Below are positions 1 through 6,972 of a stretch of 43,202 bases of DNA, piece after piece (position 1 is the first letter of the stretch; each line of letters starts with the position of its first letter). This DNA is from Planctomycetota bacterium (lineage in GTDB: Bacteria > Planctomycetota > OFTM77): contig JAJDCO010000104.1 of the NCBI GenBank assembly GCA_029260795.1, positions 1-43,202 of the forward strand, read 5' to 3'. Both the position numbers and the translations under genes were made by a program. Below the pieces are notes generated by a model that was given only the letters and a program-made list of their open reading frames with translations, ran no database searches and was not told the DNA's origin.

Positions 1-1258
1 TCACACGCTCGATGTCGGCTCCGAGGCGGGCCAGCCTTTCCTCGATGCGCTCGTAGCCGCGATCCAAATGGTAGACGCGGTGGATCTCGGTCTCCCCCTT
101 GGCCACCAGTCCGGCCAGGACCAGCGCCGCGCTGCCGCGGAGGTCGGAGGCCATCACGGGGGCTCCCGAGAGCTGGTCCACACCGCGAATGATCACGCTC
201 GGGCCTTCCTTGCGGATGTCGGCCCCCATGCGGTTGAGCTCGGCCACGTGGATGAAGCGGTCGGGGTACACCTTCTCGGTGACCAAGCTCATGCCGTCGG
301 CGATACAGAGCAGCGAGACGAACTGCGCCTGCACATCGGTCGGGAAGCCCGGAAAGGCCAGGGTCGTGAGATCGGTCGGTCGGATGCGGCCGTTCGGCTT
401 CACCTGGCACCAATCCTCGCCACACTCCACCTGGAACCCGATCTCGCGGATCTTCTCGAGCACAGCGGTCACGTGAGAGGGCACCATGCCTTCGACGCGG
501 ACGTCTCCTCCCGTGATGACGCCGGCGAGGAGAAGAGTGGCCGCGTCGATCCGATCGGGAATCAGCTCGTGCTGGGCACCATGAAGGCGATCGACCCCGT
601 GCACCTCGAGGCGATGCGTCCCCACGCCGCGAATATCGGCCCCCATCTGGGTGAGCAGCGCGATGAGGTCCTGGATCTCTGGCTCGCAGGCGGCGTTCTC
701 GATGATCGTCCGGCCTTCGGCGAGCGTCGCGGCCATCAGGATGTTGGCGGTGCCGAGCACGGTGGAACCGAAGGCGGAGCCGAGATAGATCTCGGTGCCG
801 ACCAGGCGCTCGGCCTCGGCGACGACGTAGCCGTGCTCGATGTGAATCTCGGCACCCAGCGCTCGGAGTCCCTTCAAATGAAGGTCGATCGGACGCACGC
901 CGAACACGCAGCCGCCGGGTAGCGAGACCTTCGCGCGCTGCCGCTTGGCCAGCAAGGGACCGAGCGTGCAGACCGAGCCGCGCATGGTGCTGACCAGCTC
1001 GTACGGTGCCGTGACGAGGTCGTCGTTGACCGATCGACAGCGGACGCCGCCTGGCTCCGTGTCTTGCACCTCGACCCCGAGCGACTCGAGCAAGCGCAGC
1101 ATGTTCCGGGTGTCCCGGAGCTGCGGGGGATTGGTCAGCTCCACCGGCTCGTCGGACAGAATCGTGGCAGCCAGCATGGGCAACGCCGCGTTCTTGGACG
1201 AGCTTGCACGGACCGTTCCGTTCAGACGGCGACCCCCGCGCACGACGATCTTGTCCAT
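1..1258 (-). CDS. murA: UDP-N-acetylglucosamine 1-carboxyvinyltransferase MurA (3' end cut by window)
   Basis: MurA transfers enolpyruvate from PEP to UDP-GlcNAc, the first committed step of peptidoglycan synthesis, in the cytoplasm. Translation of the minus strand from ATG at 1258 gives 419 complete codons starting MDKIVVRGG. It contains the family active-site loop PGGCVFGVRPIDLHLKG, with the catalytic cysteine at residue 117; this Cys form is normally fosfomycin-sensitive. It ends ...GADIERV, where E. coli MurA (419 aa) also ends, so only a few residues lie beyond position 1. A TGA visible at 3..1 is in another frame, so the true stop is not in the window. The gene follows aminopeptidase P on the same strand after 43 bases and is probably the last part of a three-gene transcript. 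Identity is certain; only the end is missing. Confidence 0.97.
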   Translation of the reverse strand, partial: MDKIVVRGGRRLNGTVRASSSKNAALPMLAATILSDEPVELTNPPQLRDTRNMLRLLESLGVEVQDTEPGGVRCRSVNDDLVTAPYELVSTMRGSVCTLGPLLAKRQRAKVSLPGGCVFGVRPIDLHLKGLRALGAEIHIEHGYVVAEAERLVGTEIYLGSAFGSTVLGTANILMAATLAEGRTIIENAACEPEIQDLIALLTQMGADIRGVGTHRLEVHGVDRLHGAQHELIPDRIDAATLLLAGVITGGDVRVEGMVPSHVTAVLEKIREIGFQVECGEDWCQVKPNGRIRPTDLTTLAFPGFPTDVQAQFVSLLCIADGMSLVTEKVYPDRFIHVAELNRMGADIRKEGPSVIIRGVDQLSGAPVMASDLRGSAALVLAGLVAKGETEIHRVYHLDRGYERIEERLARLGADIERV

Positions 1259-1301
1259 GCCAGACCCCTCCCGAGTTGTCGCTACCGGTCGCGAGCGGTG
1301 C

Positions 1302-2654
1302 TCAGCCCGCTGTCAGGGCTTCGACCTCCGCTCGCTCGCGAGGCGCTCCCGCCGTGAGCACCTCGACCCCATCGGCGGTCACGAGCACGTCGTCTTCGAT
1401 CCGGATCCCCAGACCGCGAAACGCCGGTGCCACGCTCTCGTCGTCGGCAGCGATGTAGAGGCCGGGCTCGACCGTCAACACCATGCCAGCCACGAGCGGC
1501 CGCCATTCGCTCTTCTCCTTGTACCGTCCCACGTCGTGCACGTCCATGCCGAGCCAGTGGCTGGTGCGATGCATGTAGAAACGGCGGTAGCTCTTCGACT
1601 CGATGACCTCGTCTCGGGTGCCTTCGAGCAAGCCCAGCTCGAGGAGCGAATCGGCCAAGGAGTGTAAGGCAGCCAGATGAACGGACTCGACGGTCATCCC
1701 CGGTCGCACGCAGTCGATGGCTGCCTGCTCGGCGCTCAGAACCGCGTCGTAGAGGTCGGCCCCCGCGCCTTGAAAGCGGCCTCCCGGCGGAAAGGTCCGA
1801 GTCACGTCTCCGGTGAAGTATCCCCACTCCGCGCCAGCATCGATCAGCAGCAGCTCGCCTTCGGCGAGCCTTGCCCGGTTCTCGATGTAATGCAGAATCG
1901 TCGCGTTGTCGCCCGACGCCACGATCGAGGGATAACCGTTGCGCGGTGAGCCCAGCCGGCGAAACGTGTACTCGAGCACGGCCTGCACCTCGAGCTCGTT
2001 GCGACCGGGGCGCGCGAAGCGCATCGCTTCCCGGTGACCGGCGACCGTGATCTCGGTCGCCCGGCGCAATGCCTCGAGGTCGGCGCCCGTCTTCACGAGG
2101 CGCATCTCGTCCAAGTGCTCGGCGGGATGGGCGAGAGTCGTCGGCGGTCGTCCGTTCCGATAGCGTCGCCGGCTCGACTGGTCCAGAAGCTCGAGCAGCT
2201 GACGATCGAAGTCACGGTCCCTCCCCCGAGCAAAGTAGACGAGGTCCGCTTCGTCGAGGATCGGGCCGAGATGCTCGGTGAGCTCGGCGGAATCGAAAGC
2301 CTCGTCGGCGCCGTAGTCGCGCACCACCCCTTCGGGGCCCGCTCGACGTCCGGTCCAGATCTCCTGCTGCCGATCGCGGGCGCGCACGAGCAGGATGAAG
2401 GGCTTGTCTCGACCCGGCGCCAGAATCAGCGTCGACTCGGGCTCCTCGAAGCCGGCGAGGTAGTAGACGTCGCTGCACTGACGGTAGGCGTGATGGACGT
2501 CGCTGTTTCGAATCGTCTCGGGAGCGCTGCGAAAGATCGCGATCGAATCGGAGCCGAGGCGTCCCAGGAGCTCGGCTCGGCGCTTGGCGAAGGTCTCGGG
2601 AGTCTCGATCGCGGTCGGCTGCAAGGTCGGGGCGTCGAACGACGGCTGGGGCAT
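1302..2654 (-). CDS. pepP: Xaa-Pro aminopeptidase (aminopeptidase P, M24B family)
   Basis: This cytoplasmic dinuclear metallopeptidase removes N-terminal residues that precede proline. The 450-residue product matches the usual length of about 440. Residues 20-160 form the aminopeptidase P N-terminal domain (HHAYRQCSDVYYLAGFEEP). The rest is the pita-bread catalytic fold, with all five metal ligands visible: D272 (LLIDAG), D283 (FTGDVTRTF), H366 (HRTSHWLGMDVH), E396 (TVEPGLYI) and E420 (GIRIEDD). An upstream in-frame ATG at 2723 would overlap the preceding gene. I chose ATG 2654 because an AAGGA-type ribosome site lies about 9 bases before it and the protein then starts MPQPSFDAP. It sits between the HEAT/zinc-ribbon gene (44-base gap) and murA, all on the minus strand. 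Confidence 0.93.
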   Translation of the reverse strand: MPQPSFDAPTLQPTAIETPETFAKRRAELLGRLGSDSIAIFRSAPETIRNSDVHHAYRQCSDVYYLAGFEEPESTLILAPGRDKPFILLVRARDRQQEIWTGRRAGPEGVVRDYGADEAFDSAELTEHLGPILDEADLVYFARGRDRDFDRQLLELLDQSSRRRYRNGRPPTTLAHPAEHLDEMRLVKTGADLEALRRATEITVAGHREAMRFARPGRNELEVQAVLEYTFRRLGSPRNGYPSIVASGDNATILHYIENRARLAEGELLLIDAGAEWGYFTGDVTRTFPPGGRFQGAGADLYDAVLSAEQAAIDCVRPGMTVESVHLAALHSLADSLLELGLLEGTRDEVIESKSYRRFYMHRTSHWLGMDVHDVGRYKEKSEWRPLVAGMVLTVEPGLYIAADDESVAPAFRGLGIRIEDDVLVTADGVEVLTAGAPRERAEVEALTAG

Positions 2655-2698
2655 CGGGCGAGAGGTCCTTCCGGTGCTTCTTTCCGAGATGCGAACGG

Positions 2699-3607
2699 CT
2701 ATTGTCCGAGATGCTCGCGCCACGCAGCGACGATGCGTTCCTTGTCCTCGGATGCCATGGAAGGATCGAAGCCGAAGTCGACATCACACAGGTGGATCAG
2801 CGCTTCGTCGGCTTCTTCTTGGACGGTGGGCTCGGGATCGAGGAGCAATGGCAGCACGTCGGGTGCGAGCTCCTTCCAACCGGCATGCCCGATCGCCAGT
2901 GCGCACAGTCGACGAATCTCGGCGTCGTCGTGTGTGAGGCCGGTCCGAATCTCGTCACTGGGGCAGCCGGGCACTGCACCTCGTCGCTCACAGTATGCGG
3001 AAAAGCCGGGGAGCAGGCCCTTGAGCACCCGAGGGCGAGCGGTCGCAATGCCCTCTCGCAGCACATCGACCAGCGTCTCGGCCCCGGGCTCGCCGATCTC
3101 GCCGACGACCTGAAAGGCCACGGCCCGCCAGCGCGCGTTGCCGGCGAGGAGCTGAGCACGGATCTCGGCGAGGGACTCTTCGGGGTGCTTGACGAGCCAG
3201 GCCAGGCCTTTCTCGCCGAGCAGCGACCTCTCGTCCACCGGACGATCCCGCTCGGGGTCGAATCGGCGGTAGTAGAGGGGAAAGCCGTCTTCGTCCTTCT
3301 CTTGAACGATCCGCAGGTCCAAGCAGGCCTTCTGCCACGCCGCCCCAGGCAAGGTGCCTTGAATGGCGAGCAGGAACGTGTCCTCGTCGCTCGGCTCGGG
3401 AGGCGCGGTCGCGAAGCTATTGGCGCCCAGCCACTGGGCCAGCTCGAGGGCGAGCTCCTGGCTCTCGAGCTCGACGACGGAGACCTGTGAAGGGTCGTCG
3501 GAGAGATTGCCGTCGGCAGTCGGATCGCCCCCGAGCTCGACCTGACAGTCCACGCAGACGGTGATCCCGTCTTCGTACTCCGATTGGCAACTGGGACAAA
3601 CGGGCAC
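2699..3607 (-). CDS. Zinc-ribbon / HEAT-repeat protein, function unknown
   Basis: The 302-residue product starts at GTG 3607, preceded by a GAGGAGGGG ribosome site. Residues 4-21 form a treble-clef-like zinc ribbon (CPSC...CVDC). Residues about 40-95 (VSVVELESQELALELAQWL) resemble the DUF2007 'prokaryotic signal transducing' fold. Residues about 140-290 are HEAT-like helical repeats, the clearest being RWRAVAFQVVGEIGEPGAET and EIRRLCALAIGHAGWKELAP. No signal peptide or membrane segment is seen, so it is probably cytoplasmic. It is the first gene of a likely operon with pepP and murA and is divergent from the TPR/alpha-CTD gene. Such proteins are common in planctomycete genomes without an assigned role. 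The domain reading is by eye; no enzyme motif is present. Confidence 0.82.
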   Translation of the reverse strand: MPVCPSCQSEYEDGITVCVDCQVELGGDPTADGNLSDDPSQVSVVELESQELALELAQWLGANSFATAPPEPSDEDTFLLAIQGTLPGAAWQKACLDLRIVQEKDEDGFPLYYRRFDPERDRPVDERSLLGEKGLAWLVKHPEESLAEIRAQLLAGNARWRAVAFQVVGEIGEPGAETLVDVLREGIATARPRVLKGLLPGFSAYCERRGAVPGCPSDEIRTGLTHDDAEIRRLCALAIGHAGWKELAPDVLPLLLDPEPTVQEEADEALIHLCDVDFGFDPSMASEDKERIVAAWREHLGQ

Positions 3608-3718
3608 CGGCCCCTCCTCGTGCTCGAGTAGCTTCAGCTATAAGGGTCGCCTCGAAGCCAAGTTCGGACGCGCGAACCGCAGCGGCTTCGGCGCTGCACT
3701 CTAGCAGAGCGCCTTCGG

Positions 3719-3746
3719 TTGACAAGAGGCAAAAAGTTGCTACGGT
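3719..3746 (+). promoter_or_regulatory. Predicted sigma70-type promoter of the TPR/alpha-CTD gene
   Basis: A perfect -35 hexamer TTGACA (3719-3724) is followed after 16 bases by TACGGT (3741-3746), which keeps the first, second and sixth -10 positions. Transcription would begin near 3753, about 140 bases before the ATG at 3894. The assignment rests on sequence match and position in the divergent intergenic region. Confidence 0.5.
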
Positions 3747-3747
3747 T

Positions 3748-3893
3748 ATGCGTTTCCTATGACCGAGAACGCCGCTGAATCGGGGTGGACAGCGGGCCTC
3801 CCCCGGGCCGGCGAAAGAGCGATCGGTTTCCATGCGGCGGAGCTGCCGGCTCCGCATTCTGGCGCCTTGCCCCGAGCAGGAGAGCGAAACCCG
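3748..3893 (+). other. Leader region with mini-ORF, in-frame upstream ATG and hairpin
   Basis: Directly after the promoter lies ATG CGT TTC CTA TGA (3748-3762), whose stop overlaps a second ATG at 3759. From 3759 the frame stays open into the TPR/alpha-CTD gene, adding 45 residues. That extension contains the heptapeptide LPRAGER twice, encoded by almost entirely different codons. The RNA can form a hairpin with arms GCGGAGC and GCTCCGC around a five-base loop (about 3836-3855). The region may be an untranslated leader or a real N-terminal extension; the ribosome site before 3894 favours the former. Confidence 0.4.
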
Positions 3894-5264
3894 ATGAGCG
3901 AAGAGTCCCTGGAGCAGCAGGACGATCAGGTCACCTCGGACGAGTCGATAGACATCGTCGAGGAGACGACCTTCGATTGCGTCGCATTCTTTGACGGTGT
4001 CGAGCTCGACTTCGACCGGATCGACGAGATCGATGCCGCCAAGAAGACGATGTTCAACGAGCCCAAGTCCTACGAGGCCTTGCGCGTTCACGTCAAACAG
4101 CTCGAGGAGAGCGGCTCCAAGGCCAAGCTCGGCTTGGGCTATTGGCTTCTGGGCCGATCCCGGCGCGCTGCCGACGTGCTGTCCCAGGCCGGTGAGGATA
4201 CGCTCTCTTATTATCTGTGGGCGCACGCGCTCCTCGAAGCGGGCCGTTTCGAGGAGGCCGCCGAACAGTTCTCGGAGCTGGCACGTACCAAGCTCAAGGA
4301 GCGTCGGTTCCTGTTCGGCCTCGCCGAGTCCTACCGTCGCCTCGATGATCTGGACAACCTGAAGAAGACGATCGGCCGGCTCGAGCGCCTCGAGGATGCG
4401 GCGGCGGATCTCGCTTACTTCCAAGGTGCTCACGCCGAGCGCGAAGGCGAGTACGCCCAAGCGATCGAGCACTATCGTGACGCCATCGAGAAGCAGGCCG
4501 ATCACAGCCACGCCCTCTTCCGCCTCGCCTATCGTCTCGACCTCGAGGGAGAAGACGAAGAGGCGATCGAGGTCTATGAGGAGTGCATGGAGGCCGGCAT
4601 CGCATATGTGAATGCCGCGATCAACCTCGGTGTGCTGTTCGAGGACGCGGGACGATTCCGAGAAGCGATGCGCGCCTACAAGCGTGTTCTGCAACACAAC
4701 CCGAATCATCCGCGCGCGCTGCTCTTCTACAAGGACGCCGAGGCGTCCATCACGATGTTCTACGACGAGGACCAGGAGCGGAAGGAGGACAAGCGCAATC
4801 AGATCCTCCGGATCCCGGTCACCGACTTCGAGCTCTCGGTCCGCTCGCGCAACTGCCTGGCGAAGATGAACATCGTCACGCTCGGCGACTTGATAAAGAA
4901 GACCGAAGCCGAGCTGCTCTCGTACAAGAACTTCGGCGAGACCTCCTTGGCCGAGATCAAGGACATCCTCTCGCAGAAGGGTCTGCGACTCGGCATGGCC
5001 AAGGACGAGGAGCCGGCGCCGACTCCGGTGGGTGGCACGGTGTCCACCTCGGTCGGCGACGATGCCGTCCTGGGCAAGTCGATCGCCGAGCTGGAGCTCT
5101 CGATTCGCTCTCGCAAGGCGATGGATCGCTTGAACCTCGTCACGATGGGCGACCTGTGCAAGATCTCCGAAGGCGAGCTGCTGGGCTGCTCGAACTTCGG
5201 GCAGACCTCACTCAACGAGATCAAGCAGAAGCTGGCCGAGTTCGGCTTGAGGCTGCGCGGCTGA
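3894..5264 (+). CDS. TPR protein with two tandem RNA polymerase alpha C-terminal-like domains
   Basis: From ATG 3894 (AGGAG-containing ribosome site upstream, product starting MSEESLEQQ) the protein has 456 residues. The acidic N-terminus is followed by TPR-type helix pairs at about residues 55-290 (AHALLEAGRFEEAAEQFSEL; AINLGVLFEDAGRFREAMRA). Two copies of the alpha-CTD fold follow, at about 303-368 (ELSVRSRNCL...YKNFGETSLAEIK) and 393-456 (ELSIRSRKAM...CSNFGQTSLNEIK). The arginine equivalent to E. coli alpha R265, which contacts UP-element DNA, is kept in both copies. The N268 equivalent is kept only in the first, and K298 is Thr in both. No alpha N-terminal domain is present, so it is not a polymerase subunit. 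DNA or polymerase binding is an inference. An alternative start at 3759 adds 45 residues. A terminator separates it from ruvA. Confidence 0.88.
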   Translation: MSEESLEQQDDQVTSDESIDIVEETTFDCVAFFDGVELDFDRIDEIDAAKKTMFNEPKSYEALRVHVKQLEESGSKAKLGLGYWLLGRSRRAADVLSQAGEDTLSYYLWAHALLEAGRFEEAAEQFSELARTKLKERRFLFGLAESYRRLDDLDNLKKTIGRLERLEDAAADLAYFQGAHAEREGEYAQAIEHYRDAIEKQADHSHALFRLAYRLDLEGEDEEAIEVYEECMEAGIAYVNAAINLGVLFEDAGRFREAMRAYKRVLQHNPNHPRALLFYKDAEASITMFYDEDQERKEDKRNQILRIPVTDFELSVRSRNCLAKMNIVTLGDLIKKTEAELLSYKNFGETSLAEIKDILSQKGLRLGMAKDEEPAPTPVGGTVSTSVGDDAVLGKSIAELELSIRSRKAMDRLNLVTMGDLCKISEGELLGCSNFGQTSLNEIKQKLAEFGLRLRG

Positions 5265-5300
5265 CGCGACGCTCGATCCGACGACTGACGAGATTCATCG

Positions 5301-5337
5301 ACCGGCCGAGGTGACCGCCTCGGCCGGTTCCCTTTCT
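5301..5337 (+). terminator. Rho-independent terminator after the TPR/alpha-CTD gene
   Basis: A perfect 11-bp stem ACCGGCCGAGG / CCTCGGCCGGT (5301-5311 with 5318-5328) closes a six-base loop and is followed by the pyrimidine tract TCCCTTTCT. It lies between the stop at 5264 and ruvA, and it covers a GTG at 5311 that would otherwise be an upstream ruvA start. Confidence 0.75.
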
Positions 5338-5358
5338 CCCGCGCCACGGAGCCCACGC

Positions 5359-5961
5359 ATGTTCGACTACTTTCGCGGGGAGCTCGTCGCGAAACGAGCC
5401 GAAGGCGTGACGCTCGATGTCGGCGGAGTCGGCTATCAGTTCCAGGTCCCCTTCTCCACTTTCAGCGCCCTCCCGGACACGGGCACCGTCAAGCTGCACG
5501 CGCACGTCGTCGTGAAGGAGGACGACTGGCGGCTGTACGGCTTCGCGACCGAAGCCGAGCGCACCGTCTTCCGGCGGCTCATCTCGGTCAATGGGGTCGG
5601 ACCGATGACGGCGATTCAGATCCTCTCGCAGGCGAGTGTCGAGGACATCGTGCTCAGCATCGTCGAGCAGAACACGCGCTTCTTGAAGAGCATGAAGGGC
5701 ATCGGCGACAAGACCGCGCAACGCATCGCGCTCGAGCTGAGAGAGCCGATGCGCCGCTTGGGTGTCTTGGTCGCTGCTGCCTCGATCGGCGGCGGCACAC
5801 CGCCGTCCGCATCACCGCTCGCGGACGACGCCGTCGCAGTCCTCGTCTCCCTCGGCTACGCGGAGAACGCGGCAGCCAAAGCGGTTCGTCGCGCCCTGAA
5901 GCTCGGCAGCGAAGAGACAAACCTCGAGTCGCTCGTCAAAGTCGCCCTGCAGCACGTCTGA
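5359..5961 (+). CDS. ruvA: Holliday junction branch migration protein RuvA
   Basis: RuvA binds four-way junctions as tetramers and loads the RuvB motor during recombinational repair. ATG 5359 gives 200 residues, the normal RuvA length, starting MFDYFRGELV as the family does. Domain I is the OB fold at about 1-65. Domain II carries two helix-hairpin-helix motifs, visible in LISVNGVGPMTAIQIL and SMKGIGDKTAQRIALEL. Domain III, a RuvB-binding three-helix bundle, is at about 150-200 (DAVAVLVSLGYAENAAAKAV). A GTG at 5311 in the same frame lies inside the terminator hairpin and is rejected. Neither ruvB nor ruvC follows; the next gene is on the other strand, so ruvA appears to be a monocistron here. 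Confidence 0.96.
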   Translation: MFDYFRGELVAKRAEGVTLDVGGVGYQFQVPFSTFSALPDTGTVKLHAHVVVKEDDWRLYGFATEAERTVFRRLISVNGVGPMTAIQILSQASVEDIVLSIVEQNTRFLKSMKGIGDKTAQRIALELREPMRRLGVLVAAASIGGGTPPSASPLADDAVAVLVSLGYAENAAAKAVRRALKLGSEETNLESLVKVALQHV

Positions 5962-6029
5962 GTGCTCTCGGCCCCGATCGCGCAGCTCTACGCCACGGAG
6001 CCCGACCGCGATCTGCCCTTCAATCGGTC

Positions 6030-6773
6030 TCACGCGACGACTGACGTCAGCGGCTCTGTCGCCGGACTTCCCATCTCGACACCGCGGACTCGATGACGGA
6101 TGACGTCGGCGGCTCCGCGGCCGCCTGACGACACCGCGGAGTGGAGATCAGCGGCGACCTCGTCGTCTGCGGTCCGGCGCCGAAGGAACGCTTTGAGGTC
6201 TCGTCCGAATCGCTGCCAGCCCCCCCTCGGTCGTGATCGCATCGCTGATTCGCAGCTCCGCTCCGTACAGCAGATCGATCCAGAGTCCGCGCGCAGCAGC
6301 ACGCCGGCTTCCAGCACGACGAACACCTCCCACGGGTTCCATCCGGATCGTGGGTCCAGACCTTGGCCTGCAGTGCATGTCAAGCAGGCGGTCTCTTCTT
6401 CGAGGCGCGTCTCGTAGCCGGCAGCCTGAAGCGCCTGAGCCGTGCGCTCGACCGCTTCGGTCGAGGTCGCCTGAATGCCGGAGTGAAATACGCTCCCGTG
6501 GGCGCCGGGAGCTGGCGGTGAACCGACGTTCAGGGCCAAGTTCACCGAGGGTTGCGCGGGCTCGAGCTCAGCGTAGTTGGGCCGCACCTTGCTCGGCTCG
6601 ACACCGAGGAGCGCGCGGTAGAAGTCGAGCGAGCGCTCGAGGTCTCGGACGACGAGGCCCCTGTGGATTCTGGGCTGGGCGGGTGTGTTTCCTGCGAGTC
6701 GGGGGTCGAGGAATCTTTCCCAGGGAGACGTGGGTGGGCGACTCGCGGACGCAAAGAACTCGAGCGGGTCAAT
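6030..6773 (-). CDS. Glyoxalase-fold (VOC) protein of the ArsI/CadI type, start codon abnormal
   Basis: The reading frame encodes a clear vicinal-oxygen-chelate domain: RIHRGLVVRDLERSLDFYRA, then FHSGIQATSTEAVERTAQAL, then GWNPWEVFVV. Counting from ATT 6773, the expected metal ligands are H37, H97 and E149, and a Cys pair (C130, C133) sits where ArsI/CadI proteins have their metal- or arsenic-binding cysteines. Arsenic or cadmium chemistry is only an inference. The frame has no ATG, GTG or TTG upstream of the domain; a GTG at 6587 would remove the first ligand. ATT 6773-6771 overlaps the upstream gene's TGA by one base and directly follows AAGGAG. Codons beyond about residue 155 look weak, so the true end may be earlier or the gene may be decaying. 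Confidence 0.6.
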   Translation of the reverse strand: MDPLEFFASASRPPTSPWERFLDPRLAGNTPAQPRIHRGLVVRDLERSLDFYRALLGVEPSKVRPNYAELEPAQPSVNLALNVGSPPAPGAHGSVFHSGIQATSTEAVERTAQALQAAGYETRLEEETACLTCTAGQGLDPRSGWNPWEVFVVLEAGVLLRADSGSICCTERSCESAMRSRPRGGWQRFGRDLKAFLRRRTADDEVAADLHSAVSSGGRGAADVIRHRVRGVEMGSPATEPLTSVVA

Positions 6774-6972
6774 CTCCTTCGGCGGCCACCTCCCCCTTTC
6801 CGTCGCTGGCTCCGGTGAATGACACCAAGTACACGATCGAGCCCGACAAGATGGCGGCCATGAAGACGATGATGAGCCAGTGCATCCAATCGAAGCGTCC
6901 GGTCGGCACCGTGTGATCGGCGTCCGGCGTCTTGACGGAGATGGCTTCCGAGAAGTCGTCGGGTGGAATCAT
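6769..6972 (-). CDS. Small single-pass membrane protein coupled to mnmG
   Basis: This is a 67-residue product whose ATG overlaps the mnmG stop codon as ATGA, the usual sign of translational coupling. Residues about 32-53 (WLIIVFMAAILSGSIVYLV) form one transmembrane helix. The N-terminal 30 residues are polar and acidic (MIPPDDFSEAISVKTPDADH). I do not recognise the family. Small hydrophobic proteins of this kind sometimes accompany respiratory complexes, but nothing nearby shows that. The overlap and the clean helix support it as a real gene. Confidence 0.68.
   Translation of the reverse strand: MIPPDDFSEAISVKTPDADHTVPTGRFDWMHWLIIVFMAAILSGSIVYLVSFTGASDGKGEVAAEGD

Noticed and set aside
3417..4709. 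Minus-strand frame across the divergent promoter and the TPR gene
   Set aside because: It runs through the promoter region and opposes two supported genes; no recognisable protein.
3894..5264. Calling the TPR/alpha-CTD gene rpoA
   Set aside because: There is no alpha N-terminal assembly domain; only the C-terminal-like domain is present, twice.
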